64,000 nucleotides of DNA from positions 2,728,001 through 2,792,000 of the forward strand of contig NZ_CP107904.1 in the NCBI RefSeq assembly GCF_036013975.1, in the 5' to 3' direction. The position numbers and the translations under genes were made by a program. The stretch is from Kitasatospora sp. NBC_00458. Lineage in GTDB: Bacteria; Actinomycetota; Actinomycetes; Streptomycetales; Streptomycetaceae. The number at the start of each line of letters is the position of its first letter. Position 1 is the stretch's first letter. Positions 1 through 7,518 of this stretch are shown here, in pieces. The notes beneath the pieces were generated by a model, which worked only from the letters and a program-made list of their open reading frames with translations, searched no databases and was not told the DNA's origin.

Positions 1-7
1 ACCTCTC

Positions 8-2179
8 ATGAATGAGCGACTTGAGGACGGGCAGTCCAGTCCCCCTTGGCCGGATGTCCTGGACCGACTGCATCCTGTCCTGTTGCACCACATCGCCAAC
101 ACCCTCGGATGGCCCGACCTGCGGCCGCTGCAACGTGCGGCAATCGCCCCTCTGTTGGACGGCGATGACGCTGTTCTGCTTGCCCCCACTGCGGGCGGAA
201 AGACAGAGGCAGCCTGTTTTCCACTGCTCTCGGCCATGGAGCAGCACCGCTGGAACGCCCTGTCCGTGCTATATCTGTGCCCGCTCAAGGCATTGCTGAA
301 CAACCTGGTCACCCGGGTGGACACCTACGCGCAGTGGCTCGGTCGTCGGGCAGAGCTCTGGCACGGTGACACCGCAGAGAGTCGTCGCCGCCAGATCCGT
401 GCCGACCCACCCGACATCCTGCTCACCACGCCGGAATCCCTCGAGGCCATGCTGATCGGCTTCACCACGGACCATGGACACCTGCTCGGGAATGTCCGCG
501 CCGTAGTGGTCGACGAGGTACACGCCTTCGCCGGGGACGATCGCGGCTGGCACCTCCTCGCAGTACTGGAGCGACTGTCGCGAATCACCGGCCACCCGAT
601 CCAACGCATCGGCCTGTCGGCGACAGTCGGCAACCCTGATGCGCTGCTCACCTGGCTACAGGGCTCAGGTGCCGGCATGCGCCCCGGACAGGTGATCGCG
701 CCGGACGTTCCCATAGCCGGGACCGCAGCATCCAGCATTGCCGCCAGCCGGCCAGCCGGCGAGGTCGAACTCGACTACGTGGGCTCGCTCGACAACGCCG
801 CAAAGGTCATCGCCGCCCTGCACCGGGGCGAAAAGCGCCTAGTGTTCTGCGACTCCCGACGGCAGGTGGAACTCCTGGGGGCAGCGCTGCGTGAGCGGGG
901 AATCAGCACCTTCCTCTCACACGCTTCACTCTCGTTGGACGAGCGACGCCGTTCCGAGCTGGCCTTCGCAGAAGCCCGCGACTGCGTCATCGTGTCCACC
1001 TCCACACTGGAACTCGGCATTGACGTCGGCGACCTGGACCGGGTGATCCAGATCGACTCCCCGTCCACGGTCGCTTCTTTCCTCCAGCGGATCGGCAGGA
1101 CCGGAAGGCGCGCGGGGAGCAGCCGCAACTGTCTTTTCCTCACCACATCCGAGTCATCGCTCCTGCAGTCCTCCGGGCTTCTCGCACTCTGGGGCCGCGG
1201 CTGGGTCGAGCCGGTCGAACCGCCCCCGAATCCCCGGCATTTGGTGGCGCAGCAACTGCTTGCGCTGTGCCTGCAGAACCACAAGATCGGCGACAGGCTC
1301 TGGTCGGCGGAGTGGAATGGCCTCACGCCTTTCGATGGCTCCGCCGAGCCGATCCTGCGTCACCTCGTCGATTGTGGCTTCCTCAACGAGGACAGCGGTC
1401 TACTGTTCATCGGCCCGGAGGCGGAGAAGAAGTTCGGCCGACGCCACTTCATGGGTCTCACCGCAGCATTCACTGCGCCGCCGCAGTTCACCGTCCTCCT
1501 GGGACGCACCGAAGTCGGGCGGATCGATCCGACCGTGCTCACCGAGGAGCGCGCCGGTCCGCGCCGGCTGCTGCTCGCTGGTCGCAGCTGGCAGGTCACC
1601 CACATCGACTGGACCCGTCGCCGTACATTCGTCGAACCCGCAGATGGCGGTGGGGTGGCGAAGTGGAACAGTTCTGGCATCGGCGGTCTCTCCTTCGCCC
1701 TCACCCAAGCCATGCGGTCCGCCCTACTCGGCGAAGAGCCGCCCGTCCGCCTGACCCGCCGTGCCACCGCACAACTCGCTGGGATGCGCGAAGATACAGC
1801 GGCGGGCAGCGTCCATCCAGGGGGCACCTTGATCACTCGTGTCGGCGGCGACGTCCGATGGTGGACCTGGGGCGGCTATCGCGCGAACGCCACTCTCACC
1901 ACGACCCTGTCCGGCCTCGCCGATCAGACCCAGCGCCCGACGGACGCCTGGCTAAGGCTGCGTGAGGACCTCACTCCAGCCATGTGGCGCAAGGCCACCG
2001 CTGGAGCCGCCAACCGCATTGCACTCCCCAGCGTGGACCCACGTGCCGTTAAGGGATTGAAGTTCTCCGCGGCACTGCCACTACACCTGGCCTCAGCCGT
2101 AGTGGCCGAGCGCCTGGCGGATCTCGACGGTGCCGCGAGCCTGCTGGGCCACCCCGTACGCTTTGATTTCCGTCAGTGA
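8..2179 (+). CDS. Lhr-type DEAD/DEVH helicase, probable BrxHI of a type 2 BREX locus
   Basis: Superfamily 2 helicase, 723 aa. Visible motifs: Walker A PTAGGKT (res 60-66), DEVH (169-172), SAT (204-206), a second RecA domain with LVFCDSRR (about 278) and STSTLELGIDV, and motif VI QRIGRTGRRAG (360-370). The C-terminal third (VLLGRTEVGRID, LLLAGRSW, VEPADGGGVAKW) looks like the beta-rich domain of Lhr helicases. The ATG at 8 sits inside ATGAATGA; a TGA at 9-11 in another frame would give a 4-bp overlap with an upstream gene, suggesting translational coupling to something left of the window. Known: Lhr-like BrxHI is the last gene of type 2 BREX (Pgl) loci, after brxD. The identification as BrxHI is inference from family, size and the adjacent HNH gene; it could belong to another defence or repair operon. 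Confidence 0.8.
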   Translation: MNERLEDGQSSPPWPDVLDRLHPVLLHHIANTLGWPDLRPLQRAAIAPLLDGDDAVLLAPTAGGKTEAACFPLLSAMEQHRWNALSVLYLCPLKALLNNLVTRVDTYAQWLGRRAELWHGDTAESRRRQIRADPPDILLTTPESLEAMLIGFTTDHGHLLGNVRAVVVDEVHAFAGDDRGWHLLAVLERLSRITGHPIQRIGLSATVGNPDALLTWLQGSGAGMRPGQVIAPDVPIAGTAASSIAASRPAGEVELDYVGSLDNAAKVIAALHRGEKRLVFCDSRRQVELLGAALRERGISTFLSHASLSLDERRRSELAFAEARDCVIVSTSTLELGIDVGDLDRVIQIDSPSTVASFLQRIGRTGRRAGSSRNCLFLTTSESSLLQSSGLLALWGRGWVEPVEPPPNPRHLVAQQLLALCLQNHKIGDRLWSAEWNGLTPFDGSAEPILRHLVDCGFLNEDSGLLFIGPEAEKKFGRRHFMGLTAAFTAPPQFTVLLGRTEVGRIDPTVLTEERAGPRRLLLAGRSWQVTHIDWTRRRTFVEPADGGGVAKWNSSGIGGLSFALTQAMRSALLGEEPPVRLTRRATAQLAGMREDTAAGSVHPGGTLITRVGGDVRWWTWGGYRANATLTTTLSGLADQTQRPTDAWLRLREDLTPAMWRKATAGAANRIALPSVDPRAVKGLKFSAALPLHLASAVVAERLADLDGAASLLGHPVRFDFRQ

Positions 2180-2193
2180 GAGTCGGCTCACTG
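2174..2193 (+). terminator. Hairpin at the helicase stop codon
   Basis: CAGTGAG and CTCACTG form a 7-bp stem with a 6-nt loop that overlaps the stop codon of the helicase gene. There is no T run, as is usual in actinobacteria. It could end the presumed defence operon. Confidence 0.4.
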
Positions 2194-2343
2194 GGTGACG
2201 TGACCGACCTGGATCCAAACACGAACTTGTTCGATGCTTGGTAACACTACGTCGCACCCCTCCGCGAGCAACCAGCGCGACCTCCTCATCACAACTCGAG
2301 TGCTTCTCAACGTATTTAATTTATTAAGGCTGCCTCATTTTCT

Positions 2344-2430
2344 CTGGTCGTAAAATGATCTCCTCTTAGGTCAGCATTTCGGCAGACCAGACGCATTTTC
2401 GAGTATTACTGCTACCTATAAAGACCTCTC
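2344..2430 (-). pseudogene. Decayed coding fragment, copy A
   Basis: On the minus strand this stretch aligns without gaps to 3974-4060 (constant offset 1630). In the shared reading frame 15 of 29 codons encode the same residue, several others are conservative (I/L, L/I, Y/H, D/N), and several differences are synonymous (AAA/AAG, GTA/GTC), so the ancestor was protein-coding. Copy A has two in-frame stops (TAG at codon 5, TGA at codon 20). The parent family is not recognised; an insertion-sequence or other mobile gene remnant is possible. Confidence 0.55.
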
Positions 2431-2456
2431 CGATGCCTGCGCTAGAACAGGCATCG
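2431..2456. repeat. Hairpin next to fragment A
   Basis: CGATGCCTG (2431-2439) pairs with CAGGCATCG (2448-2456) around an 8-nt loop. It directly abuts the decayed fragment, just as a larger unrelated hairpin abuts copy B at 4071. Confidence 0.6.
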
Positions 2457-2586
2457 AGGGCCGGCGGTCTCGCAGTGTGAAATTGAAGTGAAATGAATTT
2501 GAGCTCGCCACAAAGCCCGAGGCCCCCGAATACCTGGACCACCAGGGATCTAACGCATATTTGAGCTAAATGCTGCTGAGGGTTTT

Positions 2587-2622
2587 CCAATCCGCCAGCA
2601 CCTCGAGGAGCCGGCGGATTGG
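2587..2622 (-). terminator. Hairpin downstream of the HNH gene
   Basis: CCAATCCGCC (2587-2596) pairs perfectly with GGCGGATTGG (2613-2622). It lies about 120 bases beyond the stop of the leftward HNH gene and is the best candidate for its terminator. Confidence 0.4.
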
Positions 2623-2740
2623 TTACGGGTCCAAGAACTCCATCGCGGGACCGTACTGCGCCTGCCGACGCTGCCTCATCTGCTCAAACGGGCAACCTGT
2701 CCGTCAAAGCGGACCCTCGGGGCCCCCGTCGCTCGACAGG

Positions 2741-3736
2741 TCAGCGGACGGTGAACTCTTTGAACGAGTGGGTACGGTGCCATGCGAAGTACTTCTCACG
2801 GTCCGGGTTCCACCATGAGACGGTGCGATTCGCGAGGATCTGGTCGACATGCTGCAGAACCGCAGCTGAGGCTTCGACTGCTGGGCTAACCAGGACTTCG
2901 CCGTCCGCTCCGACACTAATGAATCCCCGCTCGAAGAGCCCGTCACACCCGAGCAAACAGGCCAGCATAGCTATATTTCGGAAATCTCGCTTCTCCTCGT
3001 CCGTGCAGACCGAACGCTTCTTGATATGGGCAGCGACGAGGAAGGCCCGAGGAAGCGTCCGGCCACAGAGCGCACATTCGCCCTCTGCACCGGGGAGGAG
3101 CTGCTGCTTGAGCAGCGACTGCTCAGCTCGGTAAGCCCGCTGGGCGGTTCGCTCGAGCGGCCCGTCATACTCCTTGAGCGCACTCTCTGCATCTTCACGC
3201 TCCTTCGCTGACAACTCGCCGGTCGCACGGTCAAGGTTCAGCAGATCGTGAAGGAGCTCACTCGCGCTGTCACTCAGCGCCTGGAAGTTCCGGACGTGCC
3301 GGTTCTCGTTCTCCCACCCGAGAACCCGGCGAATCTCGACCATAGGGACGTCGAACGTCCTGCCGTCGGAGAACGCATACATGCACTCCCAGGTGCTGCC
3401 TCCCTCATCCGTGCCCCAGAGCCGAGTTGCGAGGAGGCGGTCTCGCCACACCACCCGCACCCTGCCGCCAAAGTACAGATGGTTGTCACCGGTGAAGAAC
3501 ACCCAGTCGCCTGGCTTCAACTGTCGGTAGAAATGGACGTTCCGCTCGCCCTTACCGGGAACAACGCCCCACATCTGGGCTACGCCCCGAGGGAACTCAT
3601 CGCTCAAGCGCTTCCTTACCTGCTCGTCCAGCAGGTCGGTGTGCTTCTCGATATCAACCGGACTGAGAACAGTGTCCCGGTAGTGGTCCATGATCAGCTT
3701 CTTCGAGAGCTTCGCGGGCTGAAGGAAGACTCGCAT
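2741..3736 (-). CDS. HNH endonuclease with an N-terminal PUA/EVE-like region
   Basis: 331 aa from the ATG at 3736; the frame stays open 66 codons further upstream, so a start further out is possible. The C-terminal third has an HNH pattern: a CALCGRTL cysteine pair (about res 219), AAHIKKRS (about 235), then RNIAMLACLLGCDGLFERG (about 255-272), the usual N and H/D part. The middle contains GDWVFFTG, typical in spacing and tone of small PUA/EVE or ASCH-like modules that read modified bases, but this part is only suggestive. Gene orientation is convergent with the helicase at 8-2179. HNH nucleases are common passengers of BREX and other defence islands; a type IV (modification-dependent) restriction role is inference. 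GC content is lower than in neighbouring core genes. Confidence 0.7.
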   Translation of the reverse strand: MRVFLQPAKLSKKLIMDHYRDTVLSPVDIEKHTDLLDEQVRKRLSDEFPRGVAQMWGVVPGKGERNVHFYRQLKPGDWVFFTGDNHLYFGGRVRVVWRDRLLATRLWGTDEGGSTWECMYAFSDGRTFDVPMVEIRRVLGWENENRHVRNFQALSDSASELLHDLLNLDRATGELSAKEREDAESALKEYDGPLERTAQRAYRAEQSLLKQQLLPGAEGECALCGRTLPRAFLVAAHIKKRSVCTDEEKRDFRNIAMLACLLGCDGLFERGFISVGADGEVLVSPAVEASAAVLQHVDQILANRTVSWWNPDREKYFAWHRTHSFKEFTVR

Positions 3737-3973
3737 CAGTGGTTCGTACCCCCGAAAATTGACATCAGGCGCTATGTATACCAGCAACCCCGGACAAGGT
3801 CGCCGGGTGTCAATGTCCACCCAACAGCTACAGCCCGGTCCCGCCTGCATTCGTGACGTCGGGCCAGCTTCCGCAGCTCCGCGTGGCGCTACGCGGAGGG
3901 CTGCCGACTCGACCTCGCGGTCTCCGCTCGGCACCTCTCACCGCATCTCATCGTCATCGCCGCCGCATGTGCA

Positions 3974-4060
3974 CTGATTGTGAAATGATCTTCCTTTAGG
4001 CTTCCATTTCCGCAGGTCAGAGGCATGTTCGATCAGAACTACGACCTGTAGGAAACCCTC
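3974..4060 (-). pseudogene. Decayed coding fragment, copy B
   Basis: Partner of the fragment at 2344-2430. The frame is open here and reads EGFLQVVVLIEHASDLRKW followed by KPKGRSFHNQ. The homology ends at the hairpin at 4071 on one side and near 3970 on the other, so only about 29 codons survive. The family is not recognised. Together the two copies form diverged direct repeats around the HNH gene. Confidence 0.55.
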
Positions 4061-4070
4061 CGAGCGGGTG

Positions 4071-4113
4071 ACGGCCTGTTGGGGCGCACTGATGGTGCGC
4101 CCCAACAGGCCGT
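4071..4113. repeat. Perfect 19-bp inverted repeat with 5-nt loop
   Basis: Arms 4071-4089 and 4095-4113 are exact reverse complements around the loop TGATG. It may be a strong bidirectional terminator or the end of a lost mobile element. It abuts decayed fragment B. Confidence 0.85.
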
Positions 4114-4309
4114 TACGGGCAGCGTCGGTTTCACAACCAGAAACGTCTCGGCAAAAGGTCGACCCCGGCGCCCTCGGGCACAGGATGGGGCTCCCTTGCA
4201 TGTGGGTCTCGGATGCACAATCGCCCGACACGGCCGCGATCATCCGCGGTGAGCAATACGGATCCTGGCCGCCGCTCGGCGGGCGATCGGAGACGGATCG
4301 CTTCCCTGT

Positions 4310-4355
4310 GCGGCGGTCACCAGAGCCGGGCGGAACGGGTACTGGTGACCGCCGC
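4310..4355 (-). terminator. 14-bp hairpin downstream of the 64-aa gene
   Basis: GCGGCGGTCACCAG (4310-4323) pairs with CTGGTGACCGCCGC (4342-4355) around an 18-nt loop. It lies about 150 bases beyond the stop at 4509 of the leftward two-gene unit and is its likely terminator. Confidence 0.45.
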
Positions 4356-4508
4356 CTTCCGCCGTGTCCGGTCGGTAGCGGTCCTCCGACCACTCAATCG
4401 GAGCGCTTCGGGCGCCGGTGGTGATCCAGCGCTCGCGCAGCAGCGGTGCGCCGAGTTCCCGACGGACCGGCGCAGAGGCCGGGGGTACCGGGGTGACCGG
4501 GCGGGCGC

Positions 4509-4703
4509 TCATCCGGTGTCGGTGTCCGGCTCGCTGTCGTGCCCGTCCGGGCCCGGCGCCGGGGCCCCGAGTTCCTGGCGCACCCGGCGCCAGGCGCGGA
4601 TGAGTTCGGGCAGTTTGGCCAGCACCTCGCGGATCTGGGCGAGCACGAGCATGACGCATCCGAAGGCCGCGAGGATGCCGAGGGTGATGCCGTCCCAGTT
4701 CAC
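4509..4703 (-). CDS. Small membrane protein, 64 aa
   Basis: Begins with GTG at 4703, which overlaps the TGA of the upstream 477-aa gene (GTGA, 4-bp overlap), so translation is probably coupled. The protein has one hydrophobic segment (about res 6-22, ITLGILAAFGCVMLVLAQI) followed by a basic amphipathic stretch (RAWRRVRQEL) and an acidic tail (HDSEPDTDTG). No family recognised. The coupling implies that it works with the 477-aa protein, perhaps tethering it to the membrane. Confidence 0.65.
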   Translation of the reverse strand: MNWDGITLGILAAFGCVMLVLAQIREVLAKLPELIRAWRRVRQELGAPAPGPDGHDSEPDTDTG

Positions 4704-6133
4704 CGCGGCACGTCCGCTTCCGGGACGAACACGCCCCGGCGGCAGAGCCAGTCGAGAGCGTCCGCGCCCAGTCGGTCCGGTGCTTCCCGGAGCGCGGCTT
4801 CGACGGCTGCGAGGTCGTGCAGCGTCCCGGGCGCGTCCGTCCGGTCCAGCGCGCCGGTCCTCCGCAGGGCAGTGGCCGCGACGGCGGGCCAGCCTGGCAT
4901 GCCGAAGTGGCCCCGGGTCTTGACGGCGGCCGACATCGCCCGGTGCATCAACGCGGTCCGCCACCCCAGTTCCTTCATCTGCTTGCCGGTGAACCAGATC
5001 CGGTTGTCGACGTCGTGGCAGAACTCCTCGGTGGGCTCACCGCAGGCCATCAGGGTGAAGGAGGAACCGCCCGCCCACCGCAGCCGCACGTCGGAGGCGA
5101 TCGCCTGGAACACGAGCAGTTCCTCCGGGCCGCCGTCCCGGGCGGCGAGCAGGGCCGCGCGGGCCGTCCGGTAGAGGTCAACGCTCTGGGCGAAGATCTC
5201 GCCGTCGGTCGGCCCGGTACCGGCCGCGTGAATCGCGTCCAACGGGCCGTCTCGCCAGACGTCGGCCACCAGCCCGACCGCAGCCGCGTCGACGAGTACT
5301 TCGGTGTTCTCGTGGTCGAGCCCGAAGTACGCCAGCACCTGCCCGTACCCGTCCACCAGTTCGTCCGGGTCGCCGTCGAAGCCGGTCAGCGGCGGTTCCT
5401 CCTCCGCCGGCGGTCTGCGCCGCGGCGGCGGGAGGTCATAGGGGCGTTCCAGCTCGATCCCGCGGCGGGCCAGGTCCTCGAAGACGGCGTCCGGTCCGCA
5501 GTCGATGTGTTCGCTGTCGTGGCGGCCGGAGCAGGACTCCGGGCACCCCGATTCCGCGCAGAACTCCGGTTCCGGCAGCGCGGCTTCGTTGATCAGGTGG
5601 TAGACGAGGCGTCCCGCCACGGCCTCGCGGGCGGAGATCATCTCCAGCGAGAGGCGGAAGCCCGCTTCCCGGAGTTCCTCATCCGCCGGCTCGGAACCGG
5701 GCGGCCGGGGAGCGTCCTCGGTGGTCCAGGCGTGCGCCGACTCCAGCGACACCAGCAGCCACGCCACCTCGAGCGGTTCGACGTCGTCGTCCGCGGCGAG
5801 ACCTGTCACGGCCTCCGCGGCCCGCCTCACGTGTTCCAGGGAGGCCAGGTGGCGGAGGCGGGTCGCGGTCCACGCCACCGACTGCGCGTGTGCCAAGTCG
5901 GCCTCCTGGACGAGCGCGCTGTCGCGATGCTGACGAGCCCGCTTCACCAGCCGGGTCAGGCAGTCCCGACACCCGAACAGACCCGTGGTCGGAGTCGGCC
6001 CGAGCGGGACGGCCACCCGACCGTCGAACGGCTGGTCACACAAGCAGCAGTCCAGTGAGGCCACTTGACGCGAAGTGGGTACCATCGGCAAGGCGGAGCG
6101 GATCGTGGCCCGGGCATAGGCGGGAATGTGCAC
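4700..6133 (-). CDS. Conserved-type unknown protein with N-terminal cysteine motif
   Basis: 477 aa from a GTG at 6133, chosen because GAGGAG lies about nine bases upstream. Residues C29/C30, C32, C55 and C58 give a CxxC...CxxC arrangement (CCLCDQPF, GCRDCLT), which looks like a small zinc ribbon. A second cysteine/histidine cluster occurs near residue 190 (CAESGCPESCSGRHDSEH). The rest is soluble, acidic and alpha-helical in character. No enzyme motif was recognised and no function is proposed. It is followed by an overlapping 64-aa membrane protein gene and is divergent from an HTH-like gene at 6322. Confidence 0.75.
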   Translation of the reverse strand: MHIPAYARATIRSALPMVPTSRQVASLDCCLCDQPFDGRVAVPLGPTPTTGLFGCRDCLTRLVKRARQHRDSALVQEADLAHAQSVAWTATRLRHLASLEHVRRAAEAVTGLAADDDVEPLEVAWLLVSLESAHAWTTEDAPRPPGSEPADEELREAGFRLSLEMISAREAVAGRLVYHLINEAALPEPEFCAESGCPESCSGRHDSEHIDCGPDAVFEDLARRGIELERPYDLPPPRRRPPAEEEPPLTGFDGDPDELVDGYGQVLAYFGLDHENTEVLVDAAAVGLVADVWRDGPLDAIHAAGTGPTDGEIFAQSVDLYRTARAALLAARDGGPEELLVFQAIASDVRLRWAGGSSFTLMACGEPTEEFCHDVDNRIWFTGKQMKELGWRTALMHRAMSAAVKTRGHFGMPGWPAVAATALRRTGALDRTDAPGTLHDLAAVEAALREAPDRLGADALDWLCRRGVFVPEADVPR

Positions 6134-6208
6134 AGGTGTGGCTCCTCGGGGACGGGACGCGGCCGCGGTCCGGCGCGTACGCCCATCCTCGACAGCGCCG
6201 CCAACAAC

Positions 6209-6226
6209 CTGTCACCATTCTGACAG
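6209..6226. promoter_or_regulatory. Operator-like palindrome CTGTCA-N6-TGACAG
   Basis: A perfect 6-6-6 inverted repeat lies between the divergent starts at 6133 and 6322; a further CTGACAG occurs near 6256. It could be an operator acting on both promoters; TGACAG also resembles a -35 box. Confidence 0.4.
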
Positions 6227-6321
6227 TCCACTCCCCGGAAAGTCTGGCGAAACCTGACAGCTGCCAAAGCAGGATCGTGCGGCCGTCCGGTATCCGGCCC
6301 AGGAAGGCGGTCTGTCGAACC

Positions 6322-7281
6322 GTGGCAGCCAATCCGTCCCATCAACCGACCCTCCCGCACCAGGAGTTGGTCCGGTCCTTGCAGGAACTGCAGCGCGCGG
6401 CAGGGCAGGTGAGTTCGCGTAGGATCAGTGCCCTGATCGCGGACCGCCCCGACCTCCCCGGCTGCCCCAGCCACGAAGGCGTCCGCACCGCCCTCAACGG
6501 CCTCCACGTACCGAAGTGGGACACCGTCCAGGCGATCGTCGCAGTGCTGGCCGACCAGTGCGCCCCGCCCAGGGACCCGCAGGGCGAGGTCCGGCGGTTC
6601 CAACGCCTGTGGCGGGCGGTGCACACCGGCGAAGCCGGCACCATGAGGTCCGCCCGGGAGCTGACGCTGCACGGCTGGGGCGGCGAGAACGGCGAGTGGA
6701 CACCGGAGTTGGTCGCCGGAATGCTGCTGAATCCGTTCAACGCCGTCGAGATCCACCCGTCCCTCGTCGTCCCGCACGAGCCCCAGCTCACGGAGGACGA
6801 CTGGGTCAGCTCCGGCGTCCGGCTCATCGAGGAGCACGGCGCGGAGTTCGCCCTGCGTGCACTGCTGCGCATCCTCAAGGGCGACTACATCGGGGCCGAG
6901 AGCGGCTCGCCCTACGGCTACCGGGACCCGGACTACGAGGCGCTGGAGATGCACCTCGGCTTCCGCTACGGCTGCCAGGAGATCGTCCGGCGCCTGCGTG
7001 CGGAGCCGAACCTGCTCCCGGCCTCGATCCGGGCCATGCACGCCGACGACACGATGGACCGCGAGGACCGCATCGAGATGCTGCGGGCCGAGGCCGACCG
7101 CAGCCTGGTGCGCGAGGTGATGACCCTGACCCCGGACACCTGGGACGAGATCTCAGAGGAGGCCCAGCACCAGGTCTTCGGCTACCTCGTGAAGAGCATG
7201 ATCCCGGTCGGCCGGCCCGGCCAGTCCCCGTCGGAGCGCTTCCTGATCACCTGGCGCATCCCGGAGACCCACAGCCAGTAG
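6322..7281 (+). CDS. Unknown protein with HTH-like N-terminus
   Basis: 319 aa from GTG at 6322; AGGAAGG lies about 14 bases upstream. The frame is open further upstream but without start signals. The N-terminal about 85 residues (LVRSLQELQRAAG ... ISALIADRP ... GVRTALNGLHVPKWDTVQAIV) resemble the XRE-like helix-turn-helix regions of many streptomycete proteins that start with a short peptide-like DNA-binding module. The remainder contains no recognised catalytic motif. It is divergent from the zinc-ribbon-like gene, with a palindrome in the shared spacer; it may regulate that unit (inference). Confidence 0.7.
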   Translation: MAANPSHQPTLPHQELVRSLQELQRAAGQVSSRRISALIADRPDLPGCPSHEGVRTALNGLHVPKWDTVQAIVAVLADQCAPPRDPQGEVRRFQRLWRAVHTGEAGTMRSARELTLHGWGGENGEWTPELVAGMLLNPFNAVEIHPSLVVPHEPQLTEDDWVSSGVRLIEEHGAEFALRALLRILKGDYIGAESGSPYGYRDPDYEALEMHLGFRYGCQEIVRRLRAEPNLLPASIRAMHADDTMDREDRIEMLRAEADRSLVREVMTLTPDTWDEISEEAQHQVFGYLVKSMIPVGRPGQSPSERFLITWRIPETHSQ

Positions 7282-7303
7282 CCCCTGCGCGCCCGGCCCC
7301 GTC

Positions 7304-7360
7304 GGGTGGGGAGGGTACGGGTCGGCGGGTCAGGTGGGGCGAGGGTGGGGAGGGTACGGG
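7304..7360. repeat. Two copies of an 18-bp G-rich direct repeat
   Basis: GGGTGGGGAGGGTACGGG occurs at 7304-7321 and again at 7343-7360. The G runs could form quadruplex structure. It lies between convergent genes. The spacer 7282-7518 holds nothing else recognisable. Confidence 0.8.
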
Positions 7361-7518
7361 CCCTCATCGTCGAGGGGTGCCAGGTGTACCGATAGGCCGG
7401 CATCCACGGGGCGGGCGGGCGGAGGGTCGGTTGTGGCCTCCGGACCAGTGCACGACCCGGGTGATCGGGGGTCGTCACCCTCCTCGCGGGGGGGGGACGC
7501 CCCCCGATCCGTGGCGGA

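Larger units (their letters stand above)
2180..2740. other. Low-GC intergenic region downstream of the helicase
   Basis: About 560 bases with visibly more A/T than the rest of the window (for example around 2310-2345). It holds no convincing intact gene. It contains a decayed coding fragment (2344-2430), a small hairpin beside it (2431-2456) and another hairpin (2587-2622). The base composition suggests recently acquired DNA. Confidence 0.6.
3737..4508. other. Gene-poor region between the HNH gene and the 64-aa membrane protein gene
   Basis: About 770 bases. Contents: the presumed promoter of the HNH gene, the second decayed fragment (3974-4060), a perfect 19-bp hairpin (4071-4113) and a 14-bp hairpin (4310-4355). 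Open frames in the rest lack start signals and actinobacterial codon bias, so no gene is called. Confidence 0.6.

Noticed and set aside
2570-2818. Short plus-strand frame overlapping the end of the HNH gene
   Set aside because: No start signal, and it overlaps the HNH coding region antisense.
3938-4393. Minus-strand frame of 151 codons containing fragment B
   Set aside because: No ribosome binding site, crosses a perfect hairpin, and only about 29 codons show evidence of past coding.
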